DNA of 64,000 bases from positions 868,001 to 932,000 of the forward strand of contig NZ_CP087203.1 of NCBI RefSeq assembly GCF_026016325.1, given 5' to 3'. The first letter of the stretch is position 1. The number at the start of each line of letters is the position of its first letter. Below, piece by piece: positions 46,951 to 57,164 of this stretch. The position numbers and the translations under genes are program-made. Origin of the DNA: Pseudomonas sp. B21-056. Lineage in GTDB: Bacteria; Pseudomonadota; Gammaproteobacteria; Pseudomonadales; Pseudomonadaceae. Below the pieces are notes generated by a model. That model saw nothing but the letters and a program-made list of their open reading frames with translations. It was not told where the DNA came from and made no database searches.

Positions 46951-48981
46951 GTGAAGAGTTTGCTCTGGCCCGCCGTCGCCCTGATGAATCGCCTGAGTTT
47001 CGGCATGAAGTTCAGCCTGATCAGCGTGATGTTCCTGCTGCCGATGCTGGTGACCAACTTCTTTCTGGTGCGCGATTCCTACCGTGAATTCCAGGGGACG
47101 CAAGTGGAGCTGCAAAGCCTCGACCTGTTGGGCAGCAGCCTGACCTTGCGCCGCGACCTGGAAACCTTGAACAACCTGGTGCAGATCAATGCCAGCCTCG
47201 GTCAGTCCGGCAAGGCCGGCGATGTGGACGCGAAAATAGCCACCCTTGAGCAGCAGATCCTTGCGCGTCTGCAGGGCATGACCGCCATGGCCGTGGAGCC
47301 CGAACAGGTGAGTATTTTCAACGCCAAGCGCGACGAAATGATCACCGGGTTCAAGGCCCAGCAAGCCGAAAATTCCCTGCAAAGCAAAAGTGCGCTGATC
47401 GGCAAGCTGCTCAACAGTTCGCAGATATTCAGCCAGATCATCGCCAGCCAGGCGGGGCTGAGCCGCGACAGTCAGAGCGACATCCGCCAGCTCAGCGAAC
47501 TGATGACCGGCGTGACCCCCAATGTCACCCAGATCCTCGGTGAAGGCCGTGCACTGGGTGCTTCGGCGTTGGGCCTGGGCTTTCTCAATTCCGCGTCCAG
47601 TACCCGGTTCGATGAGCTGCTGGCGCAGATCGAAAAAGTCCAGGGTGAATATGGCTTGAAGCTGCACGACGCGTTGACCTCCAGTCAAGTGGCTGGACAA
47701 GCCCTTGCCGGCCCGGCTGACGCTAGCAAGGGCACTTTGAAGAAGGTCGCTGAGCTGATCGAGGAACAGGTGGTGATGGCCGACACCCTCGATGCGCCTT
47801 GGCCGGCCTTCTATGATCAGGTCAGCGGCCTGATGGAGCAGACCTACCGGCTGAACGACGCAGCGCTGGGTTTCCTCGGTGTCCAGTTGCAGCATCGCCT
47901 GGAACAGAACCGCAGCCACATGGTGCTGCAGGCCGTGGCGCTGGTGGCGGTGTTCCTGCTGATTTTCTATCTGTACGCCGGCTTCTATGCCTCGACCCGT
48001 ACCACCCTCCATTACCTGGGCCGGATGATGGACAAAGTGGCGGCGGGGGACATGACGGTCAATTTCGTGGCCCGCAGCAAGGACGAGCTGGGCGAGTTGG
48101 GTGAGGTGTTCAACGGCACGGTAGCGAAGATCCACGACCTGATCGAACGGGTCGGCCAGACCGTCGCCGAGGTGGAACGTCAGGCCGGACAGGTGGAATC
48201 GGTATCGGCCCAAAGCAACCAGGCGGTGGCCGGGCAGCGCAGCCAGATCGAACTGGTCGCCACGGCGATGAACCAGATGTCGGCCACGGCCCAGGAGGTG
48301 GCCCGCAGTGCCGCCGCGGCGGTCAGCAGCGCTCACAGTGTGAACGATGAAACGTTGAGTGGCCGTGGGCTGGTGGAGTCCCAACAGGGCAGCATCGCCC
48401 GCCTGGCCAGCGAGATCGATCAATCGGTGCAGGTGATCAACCAGTTGGCGACCGACAGCCAGGCCATCAGTCGTGTGCTGGATGTGATCAAGAGCATTGC
48501 CGAGCAGACCAACCTGCTGGCGCTCAATGCCGCGATTGAGGCGGCTCGGGCCGGGGAACAGGGACGCGGTTTTGCGGTAGTGGCCGATGAGGTGCGGACC
48601 CTGGCCAAGCGGACGCAGCAGTCGACTGAGGAAATTGAAGCGATGATCAGCCGTTTGCACGGCGGTGTGGGGGCGGCGGTCAAGGCCATGGGCACCAGTC
48701 ATGAAATGGCCAGCGGCACGGTCGGTCAGTCGGAAAAGGTCCAGCAGGCGCTGGAGAATATTCTCGGTGCGGTTGGGATGATCGTCGACCAGAACCAGCA
48801 GATCGCTGCCGCGGTGGAGCAGCAGACGGCGGTGGCTCATGACATTGACCAGAACATTGTCGAGATCAATCGTGCGGGTGAACGCACTGCCGAGGGGGCG
48901 CATCAGACGGAGGACGCGAGCCGTGAGTTGTCGGTGCAGGTGGGGCAGCTCAAGTTGTTGATCAGTGCGTTTCGGGTATAG
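46951..48981 (+). CDS. Methyl-accepting chemotaxis protein
   Basis: Membrane chemoreceptor, 676 residues. Membrane helices are about 18-40 and 323-345, framing a helical periplasmic domain of about 280 residues that I cannot place in a named sensor family. A HAMP domain follows (about 346-400). The kinase-control region has the conserved tip [20 protein letters not shown] (about 514-533) and [18 protein letters not shown]. No C-terminal CheR/CheB pentapeptide is seen. The start is GTG at 46951 after GGGAG. It is a monocistronic gene; the ligand is unknown. Confidence 0.93.
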   Translation: MKSLLWPAVALMNRLSFGMKFSLISVMFLLPMLVTNFFLVRDSYREFQGTQVELQSLDLLGSSLTLRRDLETLNNLVQINASLGQSGKAGDVDAKIATLEQQILARLQGMTAMAVEPEQVSIFNAKRDEMITGFKAQQAENSLQSKSALIGKLLNSSQIFSQIIASQAGLSRDSQSDIRQLSELMTGVTPNVTQILGEGRALGASALGLGFLNSASSTRFDELLAQIEKVQGEYGLKLHDALTSSQVAGQALAGPADASKGTLKKVAELIEEQVVMADTLDAPWPAFYDQVSGLMEQTYRLNDAALGFLGVQLQHRLEQNRSHMVLQAVALVAVFLLIFYLYAGFYASTRTTLHYLGRMMDKVAAGDMTVNFVARSKDELGELGEVFNGTVAKIHDLIERVGQTVAEVERQAGQVESVSAQSNQAVAGQRSQIELVATAMNQMSATAQEVARSAAAAVSSAHSVNDETLSGRGLVESQQGSIARLASEIDQSVQVINQLATDSQAISRVLDVIKSIAEQTNLLALNAAIEAARAGEQGRGFAVVADEVRTLAKRTQQSTEEIEAMISRLHGGVGAAVKAMGTSHEMASGTVGQSEKVQQALENILGAVGMIVDQNQQIAAAVEQQTAVAHDIDQNIVEINRAGERTAEGAHQTEDASRELSVQVGQLKLLISAFRV

Positions 48982-49005
48982 CTACGGGTTCATCGTTGAA
49001 CCCTC

Positions 49006-49028
49006 TGTGGGAGCGAGCCTGCTCGCGA
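49006..49028 (+). repeat. Solo REP unit
   Basis: A single copy of the TGTGGGAGCGAGCC unit, without the inverted partner. It is the left border of the 380-base structured element described next. Confidence 0.85.
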
Positions 49029-49408
49029 GGCGGCCTGATAGCCGGCCGGGGCTTTGTTGACCGGGTACATATCCGTTGCTGCGGTAACGGCCACTTAGGG
49101 TTTCGGCCTTACGCCGAGTCACTTTCGAAAAGCCGGAATGCCGGCCCAGGCGAAAGTAACCAAAGCGCTCATGCCCCACCACTAGGTGCCTCGCCTAGGC
49201 TCGGCATGCCCGAACGCAGGCATTGCTCCGTGGGCCCGCCGCGAAGGGCCATCCATGGCCCAGCGCGGCTATCCCGGCATCCATGCCGGGATGCCCACTA
49301 CGCAATACCTGCGTTCGGCCAGCGTGGTTAACGGGGCGCCGAGATCAACGTCTACCGCGAGGCGGCCTTACAGCCGACCTGGCTCTTTCGGGTGTACGCC
49401 AGTCTCAT
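49029..49408. repeat. Structured non-coding repetitive element
   Basis: There is no credible gene here. The region holds nested inverted repeats: CCGAACGCAGG (49210-49220) with CCTGCGTTCGG (49308-49318), GGGCCAT/ATGGCCC (49246-49261) and ATCCCGGCAT/ATGCCGGGAT (49271-49292). It resembles the dispersed intergenic repeats of P. fluorescens genomes, judged from memory. Short frames across it have no ribosome sites and look like repeat artefacts. Confidence 0.75.
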
Positions 49409-49432
49409 TGTGGGAGCGAGCCTGCTCGCGAT
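49409..49432 (+). repeat. Solo REP unit
   Basis: A second solo copy of the TGTGGGAGCGAGCC unit, in the same orientation as the one at 49006. Together the two bracket the 380-base element. Confidence 0.85.
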
Positions 49433-49508
49433 GGCGCCCGCACAGGCAACATCACCTGCTCAGGCAGACCGCTTTCGCGAGCAACCCCGCCCTCTCAGGG
49501 GAGTACGG

Positions 49509-50285
49509 TCACCAGTTGAACAATTGCCGGGCATTCGCCGTACTGGCCTCGGCCAATTGCTCCGGATCGATCGCCATGATCCCGGCCAATGCCTCGCAAA
49601 TCGCCGGCAGGTGCGCCGGGCTGTTGCGCTGGCCGGGGAACATCGCCGGGGCCATGTCCGGGGAGTCGGTTTCCAGCACCACGGCATCCAGCGGCAGTTT
49701 CGCCAGCACTCGGTGCATGCGCAGGGCCTGGGGCCAGGTGGCGGCGCCGCCGAGGCCGAGTTTGTAGCCGAGCTTGATGTATTCGCGGGCTTCTTCAAAA
49801 CTGCCGGCGAAGGCGTGGATGATCCCCGCACGCTTCAGGGCAAAGCGCTTGAGGGTGGCGATCACCGCCGCGTGGCTGCGACGCACGTGGATGAGTGCCG
49901 GCAGTTCGAACTCCGCCGCCAATTGCAGTTGCGCTTCGAACAGCGTCTGCTGACGCTCGCGGTCCAGGCCCTCGACGTAGTAATCCAGGCCGATTTCCCC
50001 CACCGCGCACAACTGCCGATGCCCGGCCAGGCGGACCAACCAGTCGCGCAGTTGCGTCACGTCGTCGGGGCGATGCTGGTCGAGATACACCGGGTGCAGG
50101 CCTAGCGCGGCGTGCAGGTCCGAATCGCTCTGCACCAGGTCCCAGACCCGCTGCCAGTTCTCCCGATACACCCCCAGCACCACCATCTGCCGGACCCCCA
50201 GGGCGCGGCTTGCGGCCAGCAGCGCCGGGCGATCCGCGTCGAAATCGGCAAAGTCCAGGTGGGTGTGGGTGTCGATCAGCTCCAC
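49509..50285 (-). CDS. TatD-family metal-dependent hydrolase
   Basis: TIM-barrel metal-dependent DNase of the TatD family, 258 residues. Metal ligands are in IDTHTHLDF (His-x-His, residues 6-8), GEIGLDYY (Glu), LPALIHVRRSHA (His), IIHAFAGSFEEA (His) and LETDSPD (Asp). TatD proteins are 3'-5' exonucleases with proposed DNA-repair roles. It lies directly downstream of cra, with three bases between them, so the two are probably co-transcribed. Pseudomonas carries several TatD paralogues, so I give no symbol. Confidence 0.93.
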   Translation of the reverse strand: MELIDTHTHLDFADFDADRPALLAASRALGVRQMVVLGVYRENWQRVWDLVQSDSDLHAALGLHPVYLDQHRPDDVTQLRDWLVRLAGHRQLCAVGEIGLDYYVEGLDRERQQTLFEAQLQLAAEFELPALIHVRRSHAAVIATLKRFALKRAGIIHAFAGSFEEAREYIKLGYKLGLGGAATWPQALRMHRVLAKLPLDAVVLETDSPDMAPAMFPGQRNSPAHLPAICEALAGIMAIDPEQLAEASTANARQLFNW

Positions 50286-50288
50286 GAT

Positions 50289-51284
50289 TCAGCCCTGGTG
50301 AATACGCTGCTTGAAGGTCCGCGCAATGGCCTGCACGCCAGGCTGGTAGTCATCGTTCTCGATGGCCGCCAGGGCCAGCTCCAACGCCTTGTCGGCAATC
50401 AGTTGATGTTGCTGGGACATGGCATTGACCGGCAATGGCAGGAAATCCAGCAATTGCGTGTCACCGAAGGTACCCAGGCGCAACGGGCGCGACTTGAGCG
50501 GGAAGTCGTGCAGGGCGTCGAACACCCCTTGCAGCAGCACATAGGAGGTGGTGATCAGCGCATCGGGCAGGTGCCCCAGGCGTTTGAGCAAGTCGTCCAT
50601 CAACTGGCGGCCGCATTCGCGGCTGAACGACTCGCCGTGTTCGATCAGTACTTGGCCTTCGAACCCGCTCAGTGCTTCGCGAAAGCCCGCGGCGCGCTCC
50701 TGGCTGATACTCAGCTCGGGGCGAGCGCCGACCAGCACGATTTGCCGGGGTTGTGTCTCCAGCAGGCTGCGGGTCAGTTGCAGGCTGGCCTGGCGGTCGT
50801 CGCTGATCACCGAGCAGAAGTGCTCAGGCTCCATCACCCGGTCGATGGCGATGATCGGAATGCCCTTGGCCTGCAACTGGCGGTAGCTGTCATCCCCGGC
50901 CGGCAGGCAACTGGCGACGATCAGCGCATCGCAGCGCCGGGCGCGGAACAGCTGCAACAGCTGCCGCTCGCTGTCCGGCGCGTCATCGGAACTGGCGATC
51001 AGCAGCTGGTAGCCCTGCGCCCGGGCACCCTGTTCCAGCAGCTTGGCGATGCGGGCGTAACTGGGGTTTTCCAGGTCCGGCAGGATGAAGCCCAGGGTAC
51101 GGGTATGCCGACTGCGCAATCCGGCGGCCTGGGGGTTAGGCGTGAAGCCATGTTCTTCGACCACCGCACGCACCCGTTCGACGGTCGCATTGCTGATGCG
51201 TTGTTGTTCGGCCTTGCCATTGATGACATAGCTGGCGGTGGTGACGGACACACCGGCCAGTTGGGCGATATCACTGAGTTTCAA
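50289..51284 (-). CDS. cra: Catabolite repressor/activator Cra (FruR), LacI family
   Basis: LacI-family repressor of the fructose operon, released by fructose-1-phosphate, 331 residues. The N-terminal helix-turn-helix is LSDIAQLAGVSVTTASYVINGK, followed by the RISNATVERVRAVVEE hinge region and a periplasmic-binding-type effector domain. I chose TTG at 51284 (LKLSDIAQLAGVS) because AAGGA lies eight bases upstream and the length matches E. coli Cra (334). Upstream in-frame ATGs at 51332 and 51365 would add untypical residues. It is divergent from fruB with a Cra box between. Confidence 0.92.
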   Translation of the reverse strand: MKLSDIAQLAGVSVTTASYVINGKAEQQRISNATVERVRAVVEEHGFTPNPQAAGLRSRHTRTLGFILPDLENPSYARIAKLLEQGARAQGYQLLIASSDDAPDSERQLLQLFRARRCDALIVASCLPAGDDSYRQLQAKGIPIIAIDRVMEPEHFCSVISDDRQASLQLTRSLLETQPRQIVLVGARPELSISQERAAGFREALSGFEGQVLIEHGESFSRECGRQLMDDLLKRLGHLPDALITTSYVLLQGVFDALHDFPLKSRPLRLGTFGDTQLLDFLPLPVNAMSQQHQLIADKALELALAAIENDDYQPGVQAIARTFKQRIHQG

Positions 51285-51429
51285 CCCGTTTTTCCTTGTT
51301 TTTTCGAGTTTGCCCCGACAATGAGCGTCCATCCTACCCGATTCAGCCCGACGGTCATTGTCCAAACGCTGGCGACAAGTTGCACTTCAAGGATGAGAGA
51401 TTATCGAGTAACGTGCCAATCTTTCTAGA

Positions 51430-51441
51430 TTAAACGTTTCA
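51430..51441. promoter_or_regulatory. Cra/FruR operator before fruB
   Basis: TTAAACGTTTCA in the divergent cra-fruB region equals the Cra operator described for P. putida fruB, as far as I recall. It is 132 bases upstream of the fruB ATG and 146 bases from the cra start, so it could control both directions. Confidence 0.88.
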
Positions 51442-51572
51442 GCAAGCGTATTTTCAAGGTTAGCAGGATTTTTTGGCCGTTCTGCCGCGATACCGCCAAA
51501 AGCTGTCCTGGGACGCTAACCTGTCATTCAAAACAATACCTGGCGCTAACCCGACGCCAAAAAGGAGAAAGC

Positions 51573-54437
51573 ATGCTCGAGCTCAATCCAGAGCAGATAT
51601 CCATGGCCCAGACGGCCGTGGATAAAGCCGCCGCGCTGCAATTGCTCGCTGACAAACTGGTGGCCGATGGCCTGGTAGCCGAAGGTTATCTCGCCGGCTT
51701 GCAGGCCCGCGAAGCCCAGGGTTCGACCTTTCTTGGCCAAGGTATCGCCATCCCCCACGGTACGCCGCAAACCCGCGACCTGGTGCATTCGACCGGCGTG
51801 CGTTTGCTGCAATTCCCCGACGGCGTGGACTGGGGCGACGGTCAGATCGTCTACCTGGCGATCGGTATCGCGGCCAAGTCCGATGAGCACCTGCGCCTGC
51901 TGCAACTGTTGACCCGCGCCCTGGGCGAGACCGACCTGGGCCAGGCGCTGCGTCGTGCCGGTTCCGCTGAAGCCTTGCTGAAATTGCTGCAGGGTGCGCC
52001 GCAGGAACTGGCCCTGGATGCGCAGATGATCGGGCTCGGCGTGTCGGCCGACGATTTCGAAGAACTGGTATGGCGCGGCGCCCGTCTGCTGCGCCAGGCC
52101 GATTGCGTGAGTAATGGCTTTGCCGGGGTGTTGCAGCAGGTCGACGCGCTGCCCCTGGGTGATGGCCTGTGGTGGCTGCACAGCGAACAGACCGTCAAGC
52201 GCCCGGGCCTGGCCTTCGTCACACCGGACAAGCCCATCCGTTATCTGGGCCAACCCTTGAGTGGCCTGTTCTGTCTCGCCAGCCTCGGTGAAGCTCACCA
52301 GGCGTTGCTCGAGCGACTCTGCGCGTTGTTGATCGAAGGTCGCGGCCACGAGCTGGGCCGTGCCACCAGCAGCCGCAAGGTGCTGGAAGTGCTGGGCGGT
52401 GAACTGCCCGCCGACTGGCCCAGTGCCCGTATTGGCCTGGCCAACGCCCACGGCTTGCATGCGCGTCCGGCGAAGATCCTCGCGCAACTGGCGAAAAGCT
52501 TTGAAGGCGAGATCCGCGTGCGCATCGTCGACGGCCAGGACAGCGCCGTGTCGGCCAAGAGCCTGAGCAAACTGCTGAGCCTGGGTGCCCGTCGCGGGCA
52601 GATCCTGGAATTCATCGCTGAACCGAGCATCGCCGCCGATGCGCTGCCGGCATTGTTGGCGGCCATCGAAGAAGGCCTCGGTGAAGAAGTCGAACCGCTG
52701 CCGCCGCCGAGTGCGCCGCAGGAAAGCCCAATGGCCGAAGTCGCGACCGTGATGCTGGCCCCCGCATCCGGCAGCCTGATCCAGGCGGTGCCTGCCGCGC
52801 CGGGTATCGCCATCGGCCCGGCCCATGTCCAGGTGCTGCAAGCCATCGACTATCCGCTGCGTGGCGAGTCGGCCGCCATCGAGCGCGAGCGCCTGCAAAA
52901 CGCCTTGAATCAGGTGCGCCGCGATATCGAAGGCCTGATCGAGCGCGCCAAGGCCAAGGCCATCCGCGAAATCTTCATTACCCACCAGGAAATGCTCGAT
53001 GACCCGGAGCTGACTGACGAAGTCGACACCCGTTTGAAGCTCGGTGAAAGTGCGCAAGCGGCGTGGATGGGCGTGATCGAGGCCGCCGCGAAAGAACAGG
53101 AAGCCTTGCAGGATGCACTGCTCGCCGAGCGTGCTGCCGACCTGCGGGACGTAGGCCGTCGGGTGCTGGCGCAGTTATGTGGCGTCGAAACCCCGAGCGA
53201 ACCCGAGCAACCGTACATCCTGGTGATGGACGAGGTCGGTCCGTCCGACGTGGCACGCCTGGACCCGAGCCGGGTGGCGGGGATTCTCACCGCACGCGGT
53301 GGCGCCACCGCCCATAGCGCGATTGTCGCCCGGGCCTTGGGCATTCCGGCGCTGGTCGGGGCCGGGGCCTCGGTGTTGCTGCTGGCGCCGGGCACTTCAT
53401 TGTTGCTGGACGGCCAGCGCGGCCGCCTGCATGTGGCGCCTGATGCCGCCACCCTGCAACGCGCCGTCGAGGAGCGTGACACCCGCGAGCAGCGCCTCAA
53501 GGCTGCCGCCGAACAGCGTCATCAACCGGCGCTGACCCGCGACGGCCATCCGGTGGAAGTGTTCGCCAACATCGGCGAAAGCGCCGGGGTCGCCAGCGCG
53601 GTGGAGCAGGGCGCCGAAGGCATCGGCCTGTTGCGCACCGAACTGATTTTCATGGCCCACACCCAGGCACCGGATGAAGCGACCCAGGAAGCCGAATATC
53701 GCAAGGTGCTCGATGGCCTGGCGGGGCGGCCGCTGGTGGTGCGCACCCTCGATGTCGGCGGCGACAAGCCGCTGCCGTACTGGCCGATCGCGAAAGAAGA
53801 AAACCCGTTCCTCGGCGTGCGTGGCATTCGCCTGACCTTGCAGCGCCCGCAGATCATGGAAGCGCAACTGCGTGCCTTGCTGCGTTCGGCGGACAACCGT
53901 CCGTTGCGGATCATGTTCCCGATGGTCGGCAGCGTCGAAGAGTGGCGCCAGGCCCGGGACATGACCGAGCGCCTGCGCCTGGAAATCCCGGTGGCGGACC
54001 TGCAACTGGGGATCATGATCGAAGTGCCGTCCGCCGCGCTGCTGGCACCGGTGCTCGCCAAGGAGGTCGACTTCTTCAGTGTGGGTACCAACGACCTGAC
54101 CCAGTACACCCTGGCCATCGACCGTGGTCACCCGAGTCTTTCGGCCCAGGCCGACGGCTTGCACCCGGCGGTACTGCAACTGATCGACATCACCGTGCGC
54201 GCTGCCCATGCCCATGGTAAATGGGTCGGCGTGTGCGGTGAGCTGGCGGCCGACCCGCTGGCGGTGCCGGTGCTGGTGGGCCTGGGCGTGGATGAACTGA
54301 GCGTGTCGGCCCGCAGCATTGCCGAGGTCAAGGCGCGGGTACGCGAACTGAGCCTCGAACAGGCACAAAACCTGGCCCGCGAGGCGTTGGCCGTGGGCAG
54401 CGCCAATGACGTGCGCGCATTAGTGGAGGCGCTGTAA
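51573..54437 (+). CDS. fruB: Fructose PTS multiphosphoryl transfer protein FruB (EIIA-HPr-EI fusion)
   Basis: Soluble phosphorelay fusion carrying phosphate from PEP to the fructose permease, 954 residues. EIIA-Fru spans about 1-150 with His62 in GIAIPHGTP, and a poorly conserved linker follows. HPr spans about 285-370 with His296 in NAHGLHARPAKIL. Enzyme I spans about 405-954 with His581 in GGATAHSAIVARALGIPALVG, the PEP site and the C-terminal barrel (VSVGTNDLTQYTLAIDRGHP-like residues). AAAAAGGAG precedes the ATG. fruK begins on the last base of the stop. Confidence 0.97.
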   Translation: MLELNPEQISMAQTAVDKAAALQLLADKLVADGLVAEGYLAGLQAREAQGSTFLGQGIAIPHGTPQTRDLVHSTGVRLLQFPDGVDWGDGQIVYLAIGIAAKSDEHLRLLQLLTRALGETDLGQALRRAGSAEALLKLLQGAPQELALDAQMIGLGVSADDFEELVWRGARLLRQADCVSNGFAGVLQQVDALPLGDGLWWLHSEQTVKRPGLAFVTPDKPIRYLGQPLSGLFCLASLGEAHQALLERLCALLIEGRGHELGRATSSRKVLEVLGGELPADWPSARIGLANAHGLHARPAKILAQLAKSFEGEIRVRIVDGQDSAVSAKSLSKLLSLGARRGQILEFIAEPSIAADALPALLAAIEEGLGEEVEPLPPPSAPQESPMAEVATVMLAPASGSLIQAVPAAPGIAIGPAHVQVLQAIDYPLRGESAAIERERLQNALNQVRRDIEGLIERAKAKAIREIFITHQEMLDDPELTDEVDTRLKLGESAQAAWMGVIEAAAKEQEALQDALLAERAADLRDVGRRVLAQLCGVETPSEPEQPYILVMDEVGPSDVARLDPSRVAGILTARGGATAHSAIVARALGIPALVGAGASVLLLAPGTSLLLDGQRGRLHVAPDAATLQRAVEERDTREQRLKAAAEQRHQPALTRDGHPVEVFANIGESAGVASAVEQGAEGIGLLRTELIFMAHTQAPDEATQEAEYRKVLDGLAGRPLVVRTLDVGGDKPLPYWPIAKEENPFLGVRGIRLTLQRPQIMEAQLRALLRSADNRPLRIMFPMVGSVEEWRQARDMTERLRLEIPVADLQLGIMIEVPSAALLAPVLAKEVDFFSVGTNDLTQYTLAIDRGHPSLSAQADGLHPAVLQLIDITVRAAHAHGKWVGVCGELAADPLAVPVLVGLGVDELSVSARSIAEVKARVRELSLEQAQNLAREALAVGSANDVRALVEAL

Positions 54438-55378
54438 TGGCGAAGATTCTTACCCTGACCCTCAACCCGGCGCTCGACCTCACGGTGGAACTGGCGCGCC
54501 TGGAACCGGGCCAGGTCAACCGCAGCGATGCCATGCACAGCCACGCCGCCGGCAAGGGCGTGAACGTGGCCCAGGTATTGGCCGACCTCGGGCATACGCT
54601 GACCGTCAGTGGCTTTCTGGGTGAAGACAACGCCCAGGCGTTCGAGACGTTGTTCGCTCAGCGCGGGTTTGTCGACGCCTTTATCCGTGTGCCCGGGGAA
54701 ACCCGCAGCAACATCAAGCTGGCCGAGCAGGATGGACGCATCACCGACCTCAACGGCCCCGGCCCGAGGGTCGATGACGCGGCGCAGCAAGCGTTGCTGG
54801 CGCGACTGGAGCAGATCGCCCCCGCTCACGATGTCGTGGTGGTGGCGGGCAGTTTGCCCCGAGGTGTCAGCCCGCAGTGGTTGCAGGCGTTGATCACGCG
54901 TCTGAAAACCCTCGGCCTGAGGGTGGCCCTCGACACCAGCGGCGAAGCCTTGCGCGTCGCGCTGGCGGCCGGGCCGTGGCTGATCAAGCCGAACACCGAG
55001 GAACTGGCCGATGCACTGGGCTGCGATGTAGTGACCGAACAGGCCCAGGCCCAGGCGGCGCAACGCTTGCACGGCCAGGGCGTCGAGCATGTGGTGATTT
55101 CCCACGGCGCCGAGGGAGTGAACTGGTTCAGCGTCGGCTCGGCGCTGCACGCGTCTCCCCCCAAGGTCACCGTCGCCAGCACCGTGGGTGCCGGTGATTC
55201 GCTGTTGGCGGGCATGCTGCACGGCCTGCTCGGTGCACATGCCCCGGAACAGACCCTGCGCACCGCCACGGCCATCGCCGCGATGGCGGTCACCCAGATC
55301 GGTTTCGGCATCCATGACAGCGCGTTGCTGGCGTCGCTTGAACAGGGCGTGCGCGTGCGCCCCCTGACAGAACAATAA
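54437..55378 (+). CDS. fruK: 1-phosphofructokinase FruK
   Basis: PfkB-family kinase converting fructose-1-phosphate to fructose-1,6-bisphosphate, 313 residues. The start AKILTLTLNPALDLTVEL is typical, then NRSDAMHSHAAGKGVNVAQVL and the signature/catalytic VASTVGAGDSLLAGMLHGLL (Asp base, about residue 253). The ATG overlaps the fruB stop (TAATG). fruA follows 14 bases later. Confidence 0.97.
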   Translation: MAKILTLTLNPALDLTVELARLEPGQVNRSDAMHSHAAGKGVNVAQVLADLGHTLTVSGFLGEDNAQAFETLFAQRGFVDAFIRVPGETRSNIKLAEQDGRITDLNGPGPRVDDAAQQALLARLEQIAPAHDVVVVAGSLPRGVSPQWLQALITRLKTLGLRVALDTSGEALRVALAAGPWLIKPNTEELADALGCDVVTEQAQAQAAQRLHGQGVEHVVISHGAEGVNWFSVGSALHASPPKVTVASTVGAGDSLLAGMLHGLLGAHAPEQTLRTATAIAAMAVTQIGFGIHDSALLASLEQGVRVRPLTEQ

Positions 55379-55392
55379 GAGGGTTCGCGAGA

Positions 55393-57135
55393 ATGAAATT
55401 AGCCATTGTGACGGCCTGCCCGAACGGCATGGTCACCAGTGTGTTGTGCGCCCGCCTGCTGGACGCGGCGGCCCAGCGCCAGGGATGGAGCACCAGCGTC
55501 GAGGTGCATGACGCGGCCCATCCGGAGCGCCAGTTGTCAGCGGCCACCCTTGAGGCGGCCGAATGGGTGTTGCTGGTTGCCAGCGGCCCGGTGGACCTGT
55601 CGCGGTTCGTCGGCAAGCGCCTGTTCCGCAGCACCCCGGCCCAGGCTCTGCAGGATGTCGACGCGCTGCTGCGGCGTGGCGCCGAAGAGGCCGAGGTGTT
55701 TGTCGAGGTGCAGGCTCCAGAGGCGCCGCCTGCGGTATCGTCCGAGCGCGTCCCGCGACTGGTTGCGATCACCGCTTGTCCGACGGGCGTGGCTCACACC
55801 TTCATGGCCGCCGAGGCGTTGCAGCAGGCTGCGACGAAACTGGGTTACCACTTGCAAGTGGAAACCCAAGGCTCGGTTGGCGCCCGCAATCCGTTGAGCG
55901 CCCAGGCCATCGCAGAGGCGGACGTGGTGCTGCTGGCGACCGACATCGAAGTCGCCACCGAGCGCTTTGCCGGCAAGAAGATCTATCGCTGCGGCACGGG
56001 CATTGCCTTGAAGCAGGCCGAAGCCACGCTGAACAAGGCGTTGGTCGAAGGCCGGCAGGAAAGTGCCTCGAACAGCAGCGCGACGCCGGCCAAGGCGGAG
56101 AAGACCGGCGTTTACAAGCATCTGCTGACCGGCGTGTCGTTCATGCTGCCGATGGTGGTGGCCGGTGGTTTGTTGATCGCGTTGTCGTTCGTGTTCGGCA
56201 TCACGGCGTTCAAGGAACCCGGCACCTTGGCGGCTGCGCTGATGCAGATCGGTGGCGAAAGCGCTTTCAAATTGATGGTGCCGCTGCTGGCCGGTTACAT
56301 CGCTTATTCCATCGCCGACCGTCCGGGCCTGGCGCCGGGAATGATCGGCGGGATGCTGGCGAGCACCCTGGGCGCCGGGTTCATCGGCGGGATCATCGCC
56401 GGCTTCCTGGCCGGTTATGCGGCCAAAGCGATCAACCGCTACGTGCGTCTGCCCCAGAGCCTGGAAGCGCTCAAGCCGATCCTGATCATCCCGTTGCTGG
56501 CGAGCCTGTTCACCGGGCTGGTGATGATCTACGTGGTGGGCAAGCCGGTGGCGGGGATGCTCGAAAGCCTGACTCATTTCCTCGACAGCATGGGCACCAC
56601 CAATGCGATTCTGCTGGGCGTGCTGCTGGGGGCGATGATGTGCGTCGACCTCGGCGGGCCGATCAACAAGGCCGCCTATGCATTTTCGGTGGGGCTGCTG
56701 GCCTCGCAGAGCTACGCACCGATGGCCGCGACCATGGCCGCCGGTATGGTGCCGCCGATTGGCCTGGGCATCGCCACCTTCATCGCCCGTCGCAAGTTCG
56801 CCCAGACCGAGCGCGAGGCCGGTAAGGCGGCGCTGGTGCTGGGGTTGTGCTTCATTTCCGAAGGCGCGATTCCGTTCGCGGCGAAGGATCCGCTGCGGGT
56901 GATCCCGGCCAGCATCGCCGGCGGTGCGCTGACCGGTGCGCTGTCGATGTACTTCGGCTGCAAACTCATGGCACCCCATGGCGGGCTGTTCGTGATGCTG
57001 ATCCCCAATGCCATCAACCATGCGTTGCTGTATTTGCTGGCGATTGTGGCGGGCAGCCTGCTGACGGCGGTGGCGTATGCGCTGCTCAAGCGACCGGAGG
57101 AAGTGGAAATGGCGCTGGAGCCCGCCAAGGCCTGA
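55393..57135 (+). CDS. fruA: PTS fructose transporter subunit IIBC FruA
   Basis: Fructose permease that phosphorylates fructose to fructose-1-phosphate on entry, 580 residues. A degenerate EIIB' domain (about 1-105, VTACPNGMVTSVLCARLL) is followed by the functional EIIB (about 120-220) with the phospho-Cys in AITACPTGVAHTFMAAEAL. The EIIC membrane domain (about 235-570) has many hydrophobic helices with GVSFMLPMVVAGGLLIAL and CVDLGGPINKAAYAF. A REP pair follows the gene. Confidence 0.97.
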   Translation: MKLAIVTACPNGMVTSVLCARLLDAAAQRQGWSTSVEVHDAAHPERQLSAATLEAAEWVLLVASGPVDLSRFVGKRLFRSTPAQALQDVDALLRRGAEEAEVFVEVQAPEAPPAVSSERVPRLVAITACPTGVAHTFMAAEALQQAATKLGYHLQVETQGSVGARNPLSAQAIAEADVVLLATDIEVATERFAGKKIYRCGTGIALKQAEATLNKALVEGRQESASNSSATPAKAEKTGVYKHLLTGVSFMLPMVVAGGLLIALSFVFGITAFKEPGTLAAALMQIGGESAFKLMVPLLAGYIAYSIADRPGLAPGMIGGMLASTLGAGFIGGIIAGFLAGYAAKAINRYVRLPQSLEALKPILIIPLLASLFTGLVMIYVVGKPVAGMLESLTHFLDSMGTTNAILLGVLLGAMMCVDLGGPINKAAYAFSVGLLASQSYAPMAATMAAGMVPPIGLGIATFIARRKFAQTEREAGKAALVLGLCFISEGAIPFAAKDPLRVIPASIAGGALTGALSMYFGCKLMAPHGGLFVMLIPNAINHALLYLLAIVAGSLLTAVAYALLKRPEEVEMALEPAKA

Positions 57136-57164
57136 TCCATTTCCTTAAGACAATGAAGTCCCCC

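Noticed and set aside
49186..49767. Overlapping short open frames on both strands in the repeat region
   Set aside because: They cover nested palindromes and REP units, lack ribosome sites, and run into tatD antisense.
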